Assembly (NCBI GenBank): GCA_021779635.1
Contig: JAJYAH010000490.1
Span: 1-5,761 of the forward strand
DNA from: Pseudomonadota bacterium
Lineage (GTDB): Bacteria > Pseudomonadota > Alphaproteobacteria > Rhizobiales > Xanthobacteraceae
Length of the DNA: 5,761 bases
Direction: 5' to 3'
The position numbers were made by a program, and so were the translations under genes. The stretch's first letter is position 1. Each line of letters begins with the position of its first letter. The notes under the pieces are model-generated. The model saw only the letters and a list, made by a program, of their open reading frames with translations. It did no database searches and was not told where the DNA came from. Below, piece by piece: positions 1 to 5,501 of this stretch.

Positions 1-730
1 GGCTCGATCGGAAAAGCTGAACCAGTTTCTCAACCTGTCGTCATTCGCCGAGCAGATGCTGGTGCACGAAAACGCCATCGTGAAAATCCGCAAGGACATG
101 CCGCTGGAACTGGCGGCGCTGATCGGCTGCGGCGTCATCACGGGCTATGGCGCTGTCGTGAACACGGCGGGTGTCAAGGCCGGCGAAACCGTGGCGGTGA
201 TCGGCTGCGGCGGCGTCGGCATGGCGGCGATCAACGGCGCACAGATTGCCGGCGCCGGCCGCATCATCGCGGTCGATACCAATCCGGCCAAACTTCAGTT
301 GGCCACCAAGCTCGGCGCCACCGACATCGTCGATCCCGCCAATGGCGATGTGGTGAAGCAGGTGCGCGATCTTACCAACGGCGGCGTGCATCATTCGTTC
401 GAGGTTCTGGGCCGCAAGGAGACCGCGGAGCAGGCCTTCGCGATGCTGGCGGCCGGCGGCACCGCGACCATCGTCGGGATGATTCCGTTCGGCCAGAAGA
501 TCGAACTGCACGGCTTCGACTTCCTGCGCGAACGCCGAATCCAGGGATCGTCCATGGGGTCGAATCATTTCCGCGTCGACATGCCGCGCCTCGTCGAGTT
601 CTACATGCGCGGCAAGCTGCACCTCGAGGACTGGATTTCGGCGAGGCTGAAATTGTCCGAAATCAACGAGGGTTTTGCCGCGATGAAGGCCGGCAAGACC
701 GTACGCAGCGTGATCATGTTTGATGCTTAG
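1..730 (+). CDS. Zn-dependent alcohol dehydrogenase (MDR superfamily), C-terminal part, 5' truncated
   Basis: The frame is open from the first complete codon at base 2 to the TAG stop at 728-730, giving 242 codons of a medium-chain dehydrogenase/reductase. The Rossmann nucleotide-binding motif GCGGVG is at 203-220. It is followed at the end of the next strand by an acidic residue (VDTN, Asp codon 275-277), which in this family favours NAD(H) over NADP(H). The segment before it (FAEQMLVHENAIVKI, then AALIGCGVITGYGAVVNTA) is typical of the class III-like alcohol dehydrogenase branch. Full-length relatives are about 360-375 residues, so roughly 125-130 N-terminal residues, including the catalytic-zinc Cys and the structural-zinc Cys cluster, lie to the left of the window. 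It would be a cytosolic enzyme oxidising an alcohol or reducing an aldehyde; the substrate cannot be read from this part. It is followed immediately by a palindromic element. The methionine at base 56 is internal, not the start. Confidence 0.93.
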   Translation, partial: ARSEKLNQFLNLSSFAEQMLVHENAIVKIRKDMPLELAALIGCGVITGYGAVVNTAGVKAGETVAVIGCGGVGMAAINGAQIAGAGRIIAVDTNPAKLQLATKLGATDIVDPANGDVVKQVRDLTNGGVHHSFEVLGRKETAEQAFAMLAAGGTATIVGMIPFGQKIELHGFDFLRERRIQGSSMGSNHFRVDMPRLVEFYMRGKLHLEDWISARLKLSEINEGFAAMKAGKTVRSVIMFDA

Positions 731-738
731 AGAGGCTC

Positions 739-839
739 GTCATTCCGGGATGCGCCGCTTGGCGCAGGCCCGGAATCCATACTCCCTGTCGTGGTTATGG
801 ATTCCGGGCTCGCTCGTTTCACTCGCGCCCCGGAATGAC
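739..839. repeat. palindromic intergenic repeat (REP-like), copy 1
   Basis: This is a nested inverted repeat with three pairings. The outer 11-bp arms GTCATTCCGGG (739-749) and CCCGGAATGAC (829-839) are perfect complements. Inside, GCCCGGAATCCAT (768-780) pairs perfectly over 13 bp with ATGGATTCCGGGC (797-809). Next to the left outer arm lies a small hairpin, TGCGCC-GCTT-GGCGCA (751-766). The element starts 8 bases after the alcohol dehydrogenase stop and ends 5 bases before the stop of the convergent SnoaL-like gene. In RNA of either sense it could fold into a long branched stem and act as a weak terminator or 3'-end stabiliser, but there is no clean T tract. Elements with CATTCCGGG ends are widespread between genes in Bradyrhizobium; that comes from general knowledge, not from a search. 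Confidence 0.8.
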
Positions 840-844
840 AAATT

Positions 845-1198
845 TTATCTGGACACATGCGCCGAGACAGCGAGCCAGCGGCCGTTCTGCCGCGCCCAGC
901 AATCGGTATAGCGTCCCGCGGCCTGTTGACCGTCCGGCATGGTGTAGCTGGTGCGAGCGTGGATAATCGCAAAGTCACCCATTACGCGAATCTTGACGTC
1001 GTGGGCCTCGAGATTGCTGATTTTGACGGGTATCGCGGTCTGCTTGAGAAAGCCGGCGCGGTCGACCAGCGACTTGTCGGGATTGGAGCAGTAGAAATCG
1101 TCAGCCAGAATCTCGTCGAAGCGCTCGACGTCCGAATTTTGCACGGAATTGACGTAGTCGCGATTGAGCGCCGTCAGCTCGTCGAGGTCCTTGTTCAT
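845..1198 (-). CDS. small SnoaL-like / DUF4440 (NTF2-like fold) protein
   Basis: This is a complete 117-residue cytosolic protein with ATG at 1196-1198, TAA at 845-847 and a strong ribosome site AGGAGG nine bases upstream (plus-strand 1208-1213). The layout fits the NTF2-like/SnoaL fold. An N-terminal helix (about 2-30) runs into FDEILADDFYCSNPD (27-41) and an AGFLKQ helix (48-53). A strand series follows (VKIRVMGDFAIIHARTSYT, 68-86), and the end YTDCWARQNGRWLAVSAHVSR (97-117) is the usual closing pair of strands in DUF4440 proteins. The fold makes a conical ligand pocket and covers isomerases, cyclases, hydrolases and pure binding proteins, so no reaction can be assigned. There is no signal peptide or membrane segment. 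It lies downstream of the amidase on the same strand (73 bases apart), but a palindromic repeat sits between them, so co-transcription is doubtful. Confidence 0.85.
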   Translation of the reverse strand: MNKDLDELTALNRDYVNSVQNSDVERFDEILADDFYCSNPDKSLVDRAGFLKQTAIPVKISNLEAHDVKIRVMGDFAIIHARTSYTMPDGQQAAGRYTDCWARQNGRWLAVSAHVSR

Positions 1199-1207
1199 CG
1201 TTTTTTT

Positions 1208-1213
1208 CCTCCT
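1208..1213 (-). promoter_or_regulatory. ribosome binding site of the SnoaL-like gene
   Basis: On the minus strand this reads AGGAGG, a full match to the core Shine-Dalgarno sequence. It is separated from the ATG at 1196-1198 by nine bases dominated by a run of seven A, which fixes that ATG as the start. Confidence 0.8.
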
Positions 1214-1224
1214 CTCGTATTCTT

Positions 1225-1259
1225 GTCATTCCGGGTTCGCCTACGGCACCCGGAATGAC
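1225..1259. repeat. palindromic intergenic repeat (REP-like), short copy 2
   Basis: GTCATTCCGGGT (1225-1236) and ACCCGGAATGAC (1248-1259) form a perfect 12-bp inverted repeat around an 11-base loop. The loop itself can make a 3-bp GCC/GGC stem. The outer 11 bases are identical to the outer arms of the larger element at 739-839, so the two belong to one repeat family, this copy lacking the inner GGAATCCAT pair. It lies 12 bases beyond the amidase stop and about 26 bases upstream of the SnoaL-like start. Either it contributes to ending the amidase transcript or the SnoaL-like promoter overlaps it. There is no adjacent T tract on the minus strand. Confidence 0.8.
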
Positions 1260-1271
1260 GAAGTTCAAATA

Positions 1272-2744
1272 TCAATCATCAAACATCGGCGGTGGAACGA
1301 AGCCGCCGAATTCGCGCTCGATCAGTTCGGCCAGTTTCAACGGCGTGCGATCTTCGAGCCACGGACCGACGATCTGCACGCCGACCGGCAATCCTTCCCG
1401 CGAAAGGCCGATCGGTATCGCGGTGGAGGGCAGGCCGGGCAGGGTCGCGATGCCGGGCCATGCCAGTTGGTCGGGGTACGGATAATTCTCGCCGTCGATA
1501 TCGATGTGACGCATCTCCTGGTCCGGCGAATGATCATGCGGATAGGCCGGGGTCGGCATCACCGGACAGATCACCACGTCAAAATTCCTGAACAGTTCGC
1601 GCCATTGCGCCCGCAAGCGGGTCCGTCCGCCATCGGCCATTAGCCAGTCGCGATGGCTGAGCACGATGCCGCGCAAGCGTTCCGCCGCCAGACTCATGTC
1701 TTCAGGCGCGAGCTTGGCCGCCGCGGTCTGGGCGCCGGCATAGTTTTCGGGGGTGAAGGACGCCGCGAGAAACGACATCAGCATCCGCATATAGAGCCGC
1801 GACGAGGCGGCAAAGTCCGGCAGCAGCGCGCTTGCACGCGTCACCGTCACGCCGGTCCTGCCGAGATTGGTTGCGAGTTTTTCGATCGCCGTGCGTACGC
1901 TTTTTGAGGTCGGCATCACCGGATCGGTGTCGATCAGGAGCACGCGAAAGTTCTTCAGGTCGCTGTGGCGCGGCGGCGGCAGCGTGAGCTGGTACGCCTT
2001 GCCGGCTTCCAGCGGGTCGGGTCCCGCCACCACATCGAGCAACAGCGCGAGGTCCGCGGCGCTGCGCGCCATCGGCCCGATCACCGACAGGTCGCGGTCG
2101 AACGGCAGCGGCGGAAACGGCGGCGGCGTATGTCCGCGCGACGCCACCAACGCGAAGGTCGGCTTGTGGGCATAGACGCCGCAATGAAACGCCGGCACGC
2201 GCAGTGAGCCGCCGATATCGGAGCCAAGCGACAGTGGCCCGTAACCCGCGGCCAGCGCCGCCGAGGATCCGCCGGAGGAGCCGCCGGGGGTGCGGCCGAG
2301 ATCGAACGGATTGTTGGTCGTGCCGTAGATCTCGTTGTAGCTCTGCCAGTCGCCGAGCCCGAGCGGCACATTGGTCTTGCCGAGGAGCACGCCGCCGGCA
2401 GCCTTGACCCGGCAGATCGACAGCGCGTCCTCCGCGGGCACGAAATCCTTGTGCGCCGGATTGCCCCATGTCGTGGGCAGTCCAGCGATGTTGTAGGATT
2501 CCTTGATCGTCAAGGGTATGCCGAGCAGCGGCCCGGTCTCGCCGCGCGCGATCGCGGCATCGGCGGCGCGGGCGGCTTCCAGGGCGCGGTCGAAATCGCG
2601 AACGCAAATCGCGTTGATCTTGCCGTCGTGACGCTCGATGCGGCCGATCGCATCCTGTGCCAGTTCGACGGCCGAGACTTTCTTTGCCGCAAGAGCGGCC
2701 GATGATTCGGTCGCGCTCTTGAAGCTCCATTGCGATTTTGCCAA
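1272..2744 (-). CDS. amidase (amidase signature family)
   Basis: This is a complete 490-residue cytosolic hydrolase, a normal length for the amidase signature family. The catalytic set is intact. Lys81 is in PLTIKESYNIAG, the cis-Ser156 opens the SS pair in the Gly/Ser-rich loop GGSSGGSSAALAAG (154-167), and the nucleophile Ser180 is in GSDIGGSLRVPA (174-185). The 24-residue spacing between the two serines equals that between Ser217 and Ser241 of FAAH. Such enzymes cleave carboxamide bonds, releasing ammonia or an amine. The substrate is not evident, and no gatB or gatC lies beside it, so it should not be called GatA. The start is TTG at 2742-2744: it has AGGAG seven bases upstream (2752-2756), there is no in-frame ATG near it, and the frame closes at an upstream stop (2808-2810). 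The stop is TGA at 1272-1274. Its upstream neighbour on the same strand is cytochrome b561, 90 bases away; a functional link is not apparent. Confidence 0.93.
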   Translation of the reverse strand: MAKSQWSFKSATESSAALAAKKVSAVELAQDAIGRIERHDGKINAICVRDFDRALEAARAADAAIARGETGPLLGIPLTIKESYNIAGLPTTWGNPAHKDFVPAEDALSICRVKAAGGVLLGKTNVPLGLGDWQSYNEIYGTTNNPFDLGRTPGGSSGGSSAALAAGYGPLSLGSDIGGSLRVPAFHCGVYAHKPTFALVASRGHTPPPFPPLPFDRDLSVIGPMARSAADLALLLDVVAGPDPLEAGKAYQLTLPPPRHSDLKNFRVLLIDTDPVMPTSKSVRTAIEKLATNLGRTGVTVTRASALLPDFAASSRLYMRMLMSFLAASFTPENYAGAQTAAAKLAPEDMSLAAERLRGIVLSHRDWLMADGGRTRLRAQWRELFRNFDVVICPVMPTPAYPHDHSPDQEMRHIDIDGENYPYPDQLAWPGIATLPGLPSTAIPIGLSREGLPVGVQIVGPWLEDRTPLKLAELIEREFGGFVPPPMFDD

Positions 2745-2751
2745 GGCGTTG

Positions 2752-2756
2752 CTCCT
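2752..2756 (-). promoter_or_regulatory. ribosome binding site that decides the TTG start of the amidase
   Basis: The minus strand reads AGGAG here, with seven bases (CAACGCC) before the TTG at 2742-2744. The nearest ATG on this strand (2728-2730) is out of frame, and no ATG or GTG start exists in the frame upstream before the stop at 2808-2810, so translation from TTG is the best supported choice. Confidence 0.7.
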
Positions 2757-2834
2757 GCTGTGTTTCGCTCGCTGGAGCCGGATGATGCCTCGTTCCGGTG
2801 ACGGCCGCTAGACTGCTATTGCTGCCGGGGAACG

Positions 2835-3365
2835 CTAGCCTAGAAGCATCCGCTGCATGACGCGGTCGCGATAGATGAAGAGATGAGCCAGCGCCGCCGC
2901 CACATGGAGGCCGATCACCACCAGCAACGTCCATTCCATCACCTGATGCCAGCCGTCGATTGCCTTGCCGGCGGCCGCATTTTCGGAAGCCAGCATCGGT
3001 AGCGGCACGAGATAAAACAATGATATCGACCAGCCGCGAAACGACGCGAACAGCCAGCCGGTCATCGTGGTCGCCAATACCAGCGCGTAGAGCAGCCAAT
3101 GCGTGGCTTGCGACGTCACCCGTTGCCACGCCGGAAGCGTACTTTCCGGGGCCACGGGATGCGTGAGCCGCCATACCAGCCGGGTAACGATGAGGAGCAG
3201 GATCACGATTCCAAGCGAGACATGGAATGACATGGCGGCACCGGGTTTCATGCCGCGATGAATGTCCGGCATCAGCCAGCCCAGGGGGTATTGCACGAGC
3301 AGCAGCGCCAGCACGAACCAGTGGAACACCTTCGCGGTGGTCCCATATTGCGAACGATCGGTCAT
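2835..3365 (-). CDS. cytochrome b561 (bacterial CybB type), four-helix diheme membrane protein
   Basis: This is a complete 176-residue inner-membrane protein, the length typical of bacterial CybB. Four hydrophobic helices lie at about 13-33, 46-66, 87-107 and 142-164. Candidate heme ligands sit where the family has them: His15 in KVFHWF (helix 1), His48 in SFHVSLG (helix 2), His89 in THWLLY (helix 3) and His154 in IGLHVAA (helix 4), with His140 and His161 close by. Members shuttle electrons between two b hemes across the membrane. E. coli CybB has been shown to oxidise superoxide and pass electrons to ubiquinone; whether this one does the same is inference. The start is ATG (3363-3365) with AAGGG six bases upstream, and the stop is TAG at 2835-2837. 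It lies 106 bases downstream of mbfA on the same strand with no convincing terminator between, so it may share the iron-controlled transcript. Confidence 0.92.
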   Translation of the reverse strand: MTDRSQYGTTAKVFHWFVLALLLVQYPLGWLMPDIHRGMKPGAAMSFHVSLGIVILLLIVTRLVWRLTHPVAPESTLPAWQRVTSQATHWLLYALVLATTMTGWLFASFRGWSISLFYLVPLPMLASENAAAGKAIDGWHQVMEWTLLVVIGLHVAAALAHLFIYRDRVMQRMLLG

Positions 3366-3471
3366 GATTTCCCTTGATCCCAGAGCTAGCGCATTTTCCG
3401 GCGCGGCGGAATCCGGACCGCCGCTGGAAATACTCTAATCATGTGCGGATATTTCAGCGCAGCCAGCGGCG

Positions 3472-4443
3472 CTACGCAGCTCCAATCAGAATGCCGACGG
3501 CGAGCACGATGGCGCCGCCGAGCACGATCTGGAACACCGCCTGCAGGAATGGCGTATCCATATATCGCGCGCGGATATATGCGATCGCCCACAACTCGAA
3601 AAACACCACGATGCCCGCGATCGCGGTGGCGATCCAGAACGCATTGGCCCATGAATCCGGAACCAGATAGGGCAGGGCGTGACCGAGACCGCCGACGGTG
3701 GTCATGACGCCGCAGGTCAAGCCGCGCAGCCAGGGTGAGCCGCGTCCGGTCAGCGATCCATCGTCGGACAGGGCTTCGGCGAACCCCATGCTGATACCGG
3801 CGCCGATCGAGGCGGCAAGTCCAACCAGGAAGGTCTGCCAGTTATGATGTGTCGCAAAGGCTGCAGCGAACAGCGGTGCGAGCGTCGACACCGATCCGTC
3901 CATTAAACCGGCAAGACCCGGCTGCACATATTGCAGCACGAACACGCGCCGGCGCGTCCGGTCCTCTTCGGCGCGCACGTCCGGGCTGAGGATCCGGTCG
4001 GTCAGCTTTTCCGCAAGCTTTTCGTGCCCCTTTTCGGCTTCCGCAAGATCGCCGAGCAGGCGGCGAACGCCGACATCCTGGGTCTGTTCGGCAGCCTTGA
4101 CGTAGAACCGCTCGGCTTCGAACTCCATCGTCCCGACTTCCTTGCGGATGGTGTCGAGTGACAGGTTCTTGGTCAGCCAGATCGGACGGCGGCGCAAAAA
4201 TCCGCGGACGTCTTCCCTTCGGATCGGTGGAAGGTTGCTGCCGAAACGCTGCTCGTAGAGTTCCAGGAGCTGGTGGCGATGGCCTTTTTCCTCCTCGGCC
4301 ATCTGCTCGAAGATCTTCGCCGAGTCCGGATAACGCTCCGTGAGATCCTCCGCGAAGGTCATATAAATGCGGCTGTCTTCCTCCTCCGCGGAGATCGCAA
4401 CCGCCAGCACTTCCCGCTCGGTCAAATCGGCGAAATTCTTCAC
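3472..4443 (-). CDS. mbfA: MbfA: ferritin-like domain fused to VIT1-type iron transporter
   Basis: This 323-residue two-domain protein matches MbfA of rhizobia and Agrobacterium, an inner-membrane iron exporter protecting against iron and peroxide stress. Residues 1-150 form a ferritin/rubrerythrin-like four-helix domain with two similar halves. The first holds Glu20 with the E52xxH55 pair in EEEKGH; the second holds Glu107 with E137xxH140 in AEAEKGH. These are the expected di-iron ligands. Residues about 165-323 are a VIT1/CCC1 transporter domain with GLAGLMDGSVS (176-186), SMGFAEALSDDG (218-229) and about five membrane helices (172-198, 202-224, 243-263, 266-292, 303-322). The start is GTG (4441-4443) with AAAAGG seven bases upstream and no in-frame ATG before an upstream stop. 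The stop is TAG at 3472-3474. A sigma-70-like promoter with an overlapping Irr box lies directly upstream, so expression should rise with iron. A cytochrome b561 gene follows on the same strand. Confidence 0.95.
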   Translation of the reverse strand: MKNFADLTEREVLAVAISAEEEDSRIYMTFAEDLTERYPDSAKIFEQMAEEEKGHRHQLLELYEQRFGSNLPPIRREDVRGFLRRRPIWLTKNLSLDTIRKEVGTMEFEAERFYVKAAEQTQDVGVRRLLGDLAEAEKGHEKLAEKLTDRILSPDVRAEEDRTRRRVFVLQYVQPGLAGLMDGSVSTLAPLFAAAFATHHNWQTFLVGLAASIGAGISMGFAEALSDDGSLTGRGSPWLRGLTCGVMTTVGGLGHALPYLVPDSWANAFWIATAIAGIVVFFELWAIAYIRARYMDTPFLQAVFQIVLGGAIVLAVGILIGAA

Positions 4444-4450
4444 GACGGTG

Positions 4451-4456
4451 CCTTTT
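4451..4456 (-). promoter_or_regulatory. ribosome binding site that decides the GTG start of mbfA
   Basis: The minus strand reads AAAAGG, followed by seven bases (CACCGTC) and the GTG at 4441-4443. It lies immediately downstream of the iron control palindrome, so the mbfA 5' leader is only about 30 bases long if the predicted promoter is right. Confidence 0.6.
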
Positions 4457-4462
4457 CTATGA

Positions 4463-4479
4463 TTTAGAATGGTTCTAAA
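4463..4479. promoter_or_regulatory. iron control element (ICE), predicted Irr operator of mbfA
   Basis: TTTAGAA-TGG-TTCTAAA is a perfect 7-bp inverted repeat with a 3-base spacer. It matches the ICE motif bound by the heme-responsive regulator Irr in Bradyrhizobium and other Rhizobiales. It ends 19 bases before the mbfA GTG and covers the expected transcription start, just downstream of the -10. A bound protein there should block transcription. This agrees with the known role of Irr as repressor of mbfA under iron limitation. Additional half sites TTCTA at 4455-4459 and TAGAA at 4487-4491 flank it. Confidence 0.85.
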
Positions 4480-4482
4480 ATC

Positions 4483-4511
4483 GTTATAGAAGCTGGATTT
4501 GACCGGGTCAA
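4483..4511 (-). promoter_or_regulatory. sigma-70-like promoter of mbfA
   Basis: On the minus strand the -35 box TTGACC (4506-4511) and the -10 box TATAAC (4483-4488) are separated by exactly 17 bases; each differs from consensus at one position. Transcription would begin near 4476, inside the ICE palindrome, about 33 bases before the GTG codon. A near-consensus promoter with an operator over its start point is what a repressor-controlled gene would show. Confidence 0.7.
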
Positions 4512-4525
4512 ACCGAAAAGTCGTT

Positions 4526-4548
4526 CACACGTGTGCGGGTTGCGCAAC
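4526..4548. repeat. two adjacent 10-bp perfect palindromes in the divergent intergenic region
   Basis: CACACGTGTG (4526-4535) and GTTGCGCAAC (4539-4548) are each perfectly self-complementary and are separated by only CGG. They lie about 15 bases upstream of the mbfA -35 box and about 60 bases upstream of the stress promoter of the divergent gene. The position would suit an activator or a second repressor acting on either gene, but no known binding motif was recognised in them. Confidence 0.5.
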
Positions 4549-4609
4549 AGCATCATCCACGTTTCTGTAAAGATCACGGCAGGCGCTGGCTTCTGCGAAC
4601 CTGCAATTT

Positions 4610-4634
4610 GGAACCGTTGCGGTCGGCATCCGTT
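4610..4634 (+). promoter_or_regulatory. EcfG-type general stress response promoter
   Basis: GGAAC (4610-4614) and CGTT (4631-4634) are separated by exactly 16 bases. This is the consensus -35/-10 pair read by the alphaproteobacterial general-stress sigma factor EcfG, part of the PhyR-NepR-EcfG cascade. The -10 box ends 38 bases before the ATG at 4673, leaving a leader of about 30 bases. The match is exact at all nine consensus positions and correctly oriented towards the downstream gene. Confidence 0.75.
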
Positions 4635-4672
4635 CGAGGTCCTGTTGAAGGATCAATCCAACCGGAGTTCTC

Positions 4673-5395
4673 ATGGACAAGGTCAAATACCGCTTGAATG
4701 ATCCGCGGCTGGCGCCGCGTCGAACCAGGCTCGAGATCCCCGGATGGGCAGGCAAGCGCGAACCTCGCGCCGATGGTTCGCGCGAACAGGTGTGGCACTG
4801 CGTTCCGTTCTCCGAAGGCGCGCAATACGGGATCGAACTGTTCTACCCTTACGACAATGAACTGCACGTCAGCACCAGGGACGGCCAATTGATATTGGAT
4901 GGAGATTGGGGTCCGGCGCCGGACGGCGGCCTGCAGTGGCCGCCGTTCCGAAATTTCGGTGACCATTTTTATACCTACCAGATCCTTCTCGACCTCAAGG
5001 TTGAAAAGGGCATGGCGATCAGGACCGAACCGCATCCGCGATTCTATACCGACCGCACTGATACCGTGCCGATAGCGGTTCCGGCGCTGGTGCGGAATTG
5101 GTGGCCGATGATGTTCTTTACGGTCTTCAAGGCGCCGGCCGAGGGCCGCACCCATATTTTCAGGCCGAATGAGCCGTTCGCGCAGATCATTGTGATCCCC
5201 GAGGAAGCCTCTTTCGAACTCGAGAAGATGGGCGCGGAGGAATCGGCCGAACGCGAGCTGCAAGCGCGGCGCATCTACAACAGCCGGCCGAAGCTAGCGC
5301 AGGGGACGGAATGGACCTCCTCGACCGACACCGTGTTCGACGGCACCTATCGTCACCTGCATCGCGCGGCGAAGGAAAAGACCCGGCAAAGCTGA
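4673..5395 (+). CDS. conserved hypothetical protein, possibly DUF6065-like, stress-promoter controlled
   Basis: This is a complete 240-residue soluble protein with no signal peptide or membrane helix. The start is ATG at 4673 with GGAG five bases upstream (4664-4667); the stop is TGA at 5393-5395. I do not recognise a function. The core (about 40-185) is rich in aromatics and beta-prone segments: CVPFSEGAQYGIELFYPY, then FGDHFYTYQILLDL, a VRNWWPMMFFTVFKA block, and a closing FRPNEPFAQIIVIPEE. This order, with a 'proline-aromatic, charged turn, hydrophobic strand ending in P' finish, resembles the DUF6065 family from memory, at moderate to low confidence. The C-terminus (about 190-240) is charged and helical. 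An exact GGAAC-N16-CGTT promoter precedes it, so induction by the EcfG general stress system is likely. It is divergent from mbfA and ends ahead of a hairpin terminator. Confidence 0.87.
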   Translation: MDKVKYRLNDPRLAPRRTRLEIPGWAGKREPRADGSREQVWHCVPFSEGAQYGIELFYPYDNELHVSTRDGQLILDGDWGPAPDGGLQWPPFRNFGDHFYTYQILLDLKVEKGMAIRTEPHPRFYTDRTDTVPIAVPALVRNWWPMMFFTVFKAPAEGRTHIFRPNEPFAQIIVIPEEASFELEKMGAEESAERELQARRIYNSRPKLAQGTEWTSSTDTVFDGTYRHLHRAAKEKTRQS

Positions 5396-5441
5396 GGCGA
5401 AGGGGCCGAACTTAAGCCTTCATCGACCCGCTTGGACGCAC

Positions 5442-5480
5442 AAAAAGAACCTCAAAGCTCGCGCTTTGGGGTCCTTTTTT
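5442..5480. terminator. bidirectional rho-independent terminator between convergent genes
   Basis: The stem 5447-5458 pairs with 5463-5474 around the loop TCGC, with one G-T pair and one mismatch near the base. Six T (5475-5480) follow on the plus side and five A (5442-5446) precede it. The T run serves the plus-strand gene ending at 5395, and the A run gives a U tract to minus-strand transcripts of the His-rich gene ending at 5502. A single hairpin between two convergent genes is well placed to stop both. Confidence 0.8.
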
Positions 5481-5501
5481 CTCAGCGCAGGCTGCGCAGT
5501 A

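Noticed and set aside
41..622. A 193-codon minus-strand open frame antisense to the alcohol dehydrogenase
   Set aside because: His/Asp/Ala-rich antisense shadow of a well recognised dehydrogenase.
720..978. Short open frames on both strands across the palindromic element after the alcohol dehydrogenase
   Set aside because: They are made mainly of palindromic repeat sequence, lack ribosome sites and overlap the SnoaL-like gene; no coding evidence.
1294..1318. GGAAC-N16-CGCT resembling an EcfG promoter
   Set aside because: The -10 part is CGCT rather than CGTT, and it lies inside the amidase coding region pointing against it, with no suitable gene start downstream.
2775..2796. GGAAC on the minus strand upstream of the amidase as a possible EcfG -35
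   Set aside because: No CGTT occurs 16 or 17 bases downstream, so it is not a supported stress promoter.
1702..3174. A 490-codon open frame on the minus strand overlapping the amidase and the cytochrome b561 in another frame
   Set aside because: The translation is Arg/Ala-rich low complexity with no recognisable motif and covers two real genes with clear catalytic or heme residues; it is a shadow frame of high-GC coding DNA.
4574..5263. A 229-codon minus-strand open frame antisense to the 4673-5395 gene
   Set aside because: It overlaps the EcfG promoter and the plus-strand gene, which has a ribosome site and sensible composition; the antisense translation shows no family features.
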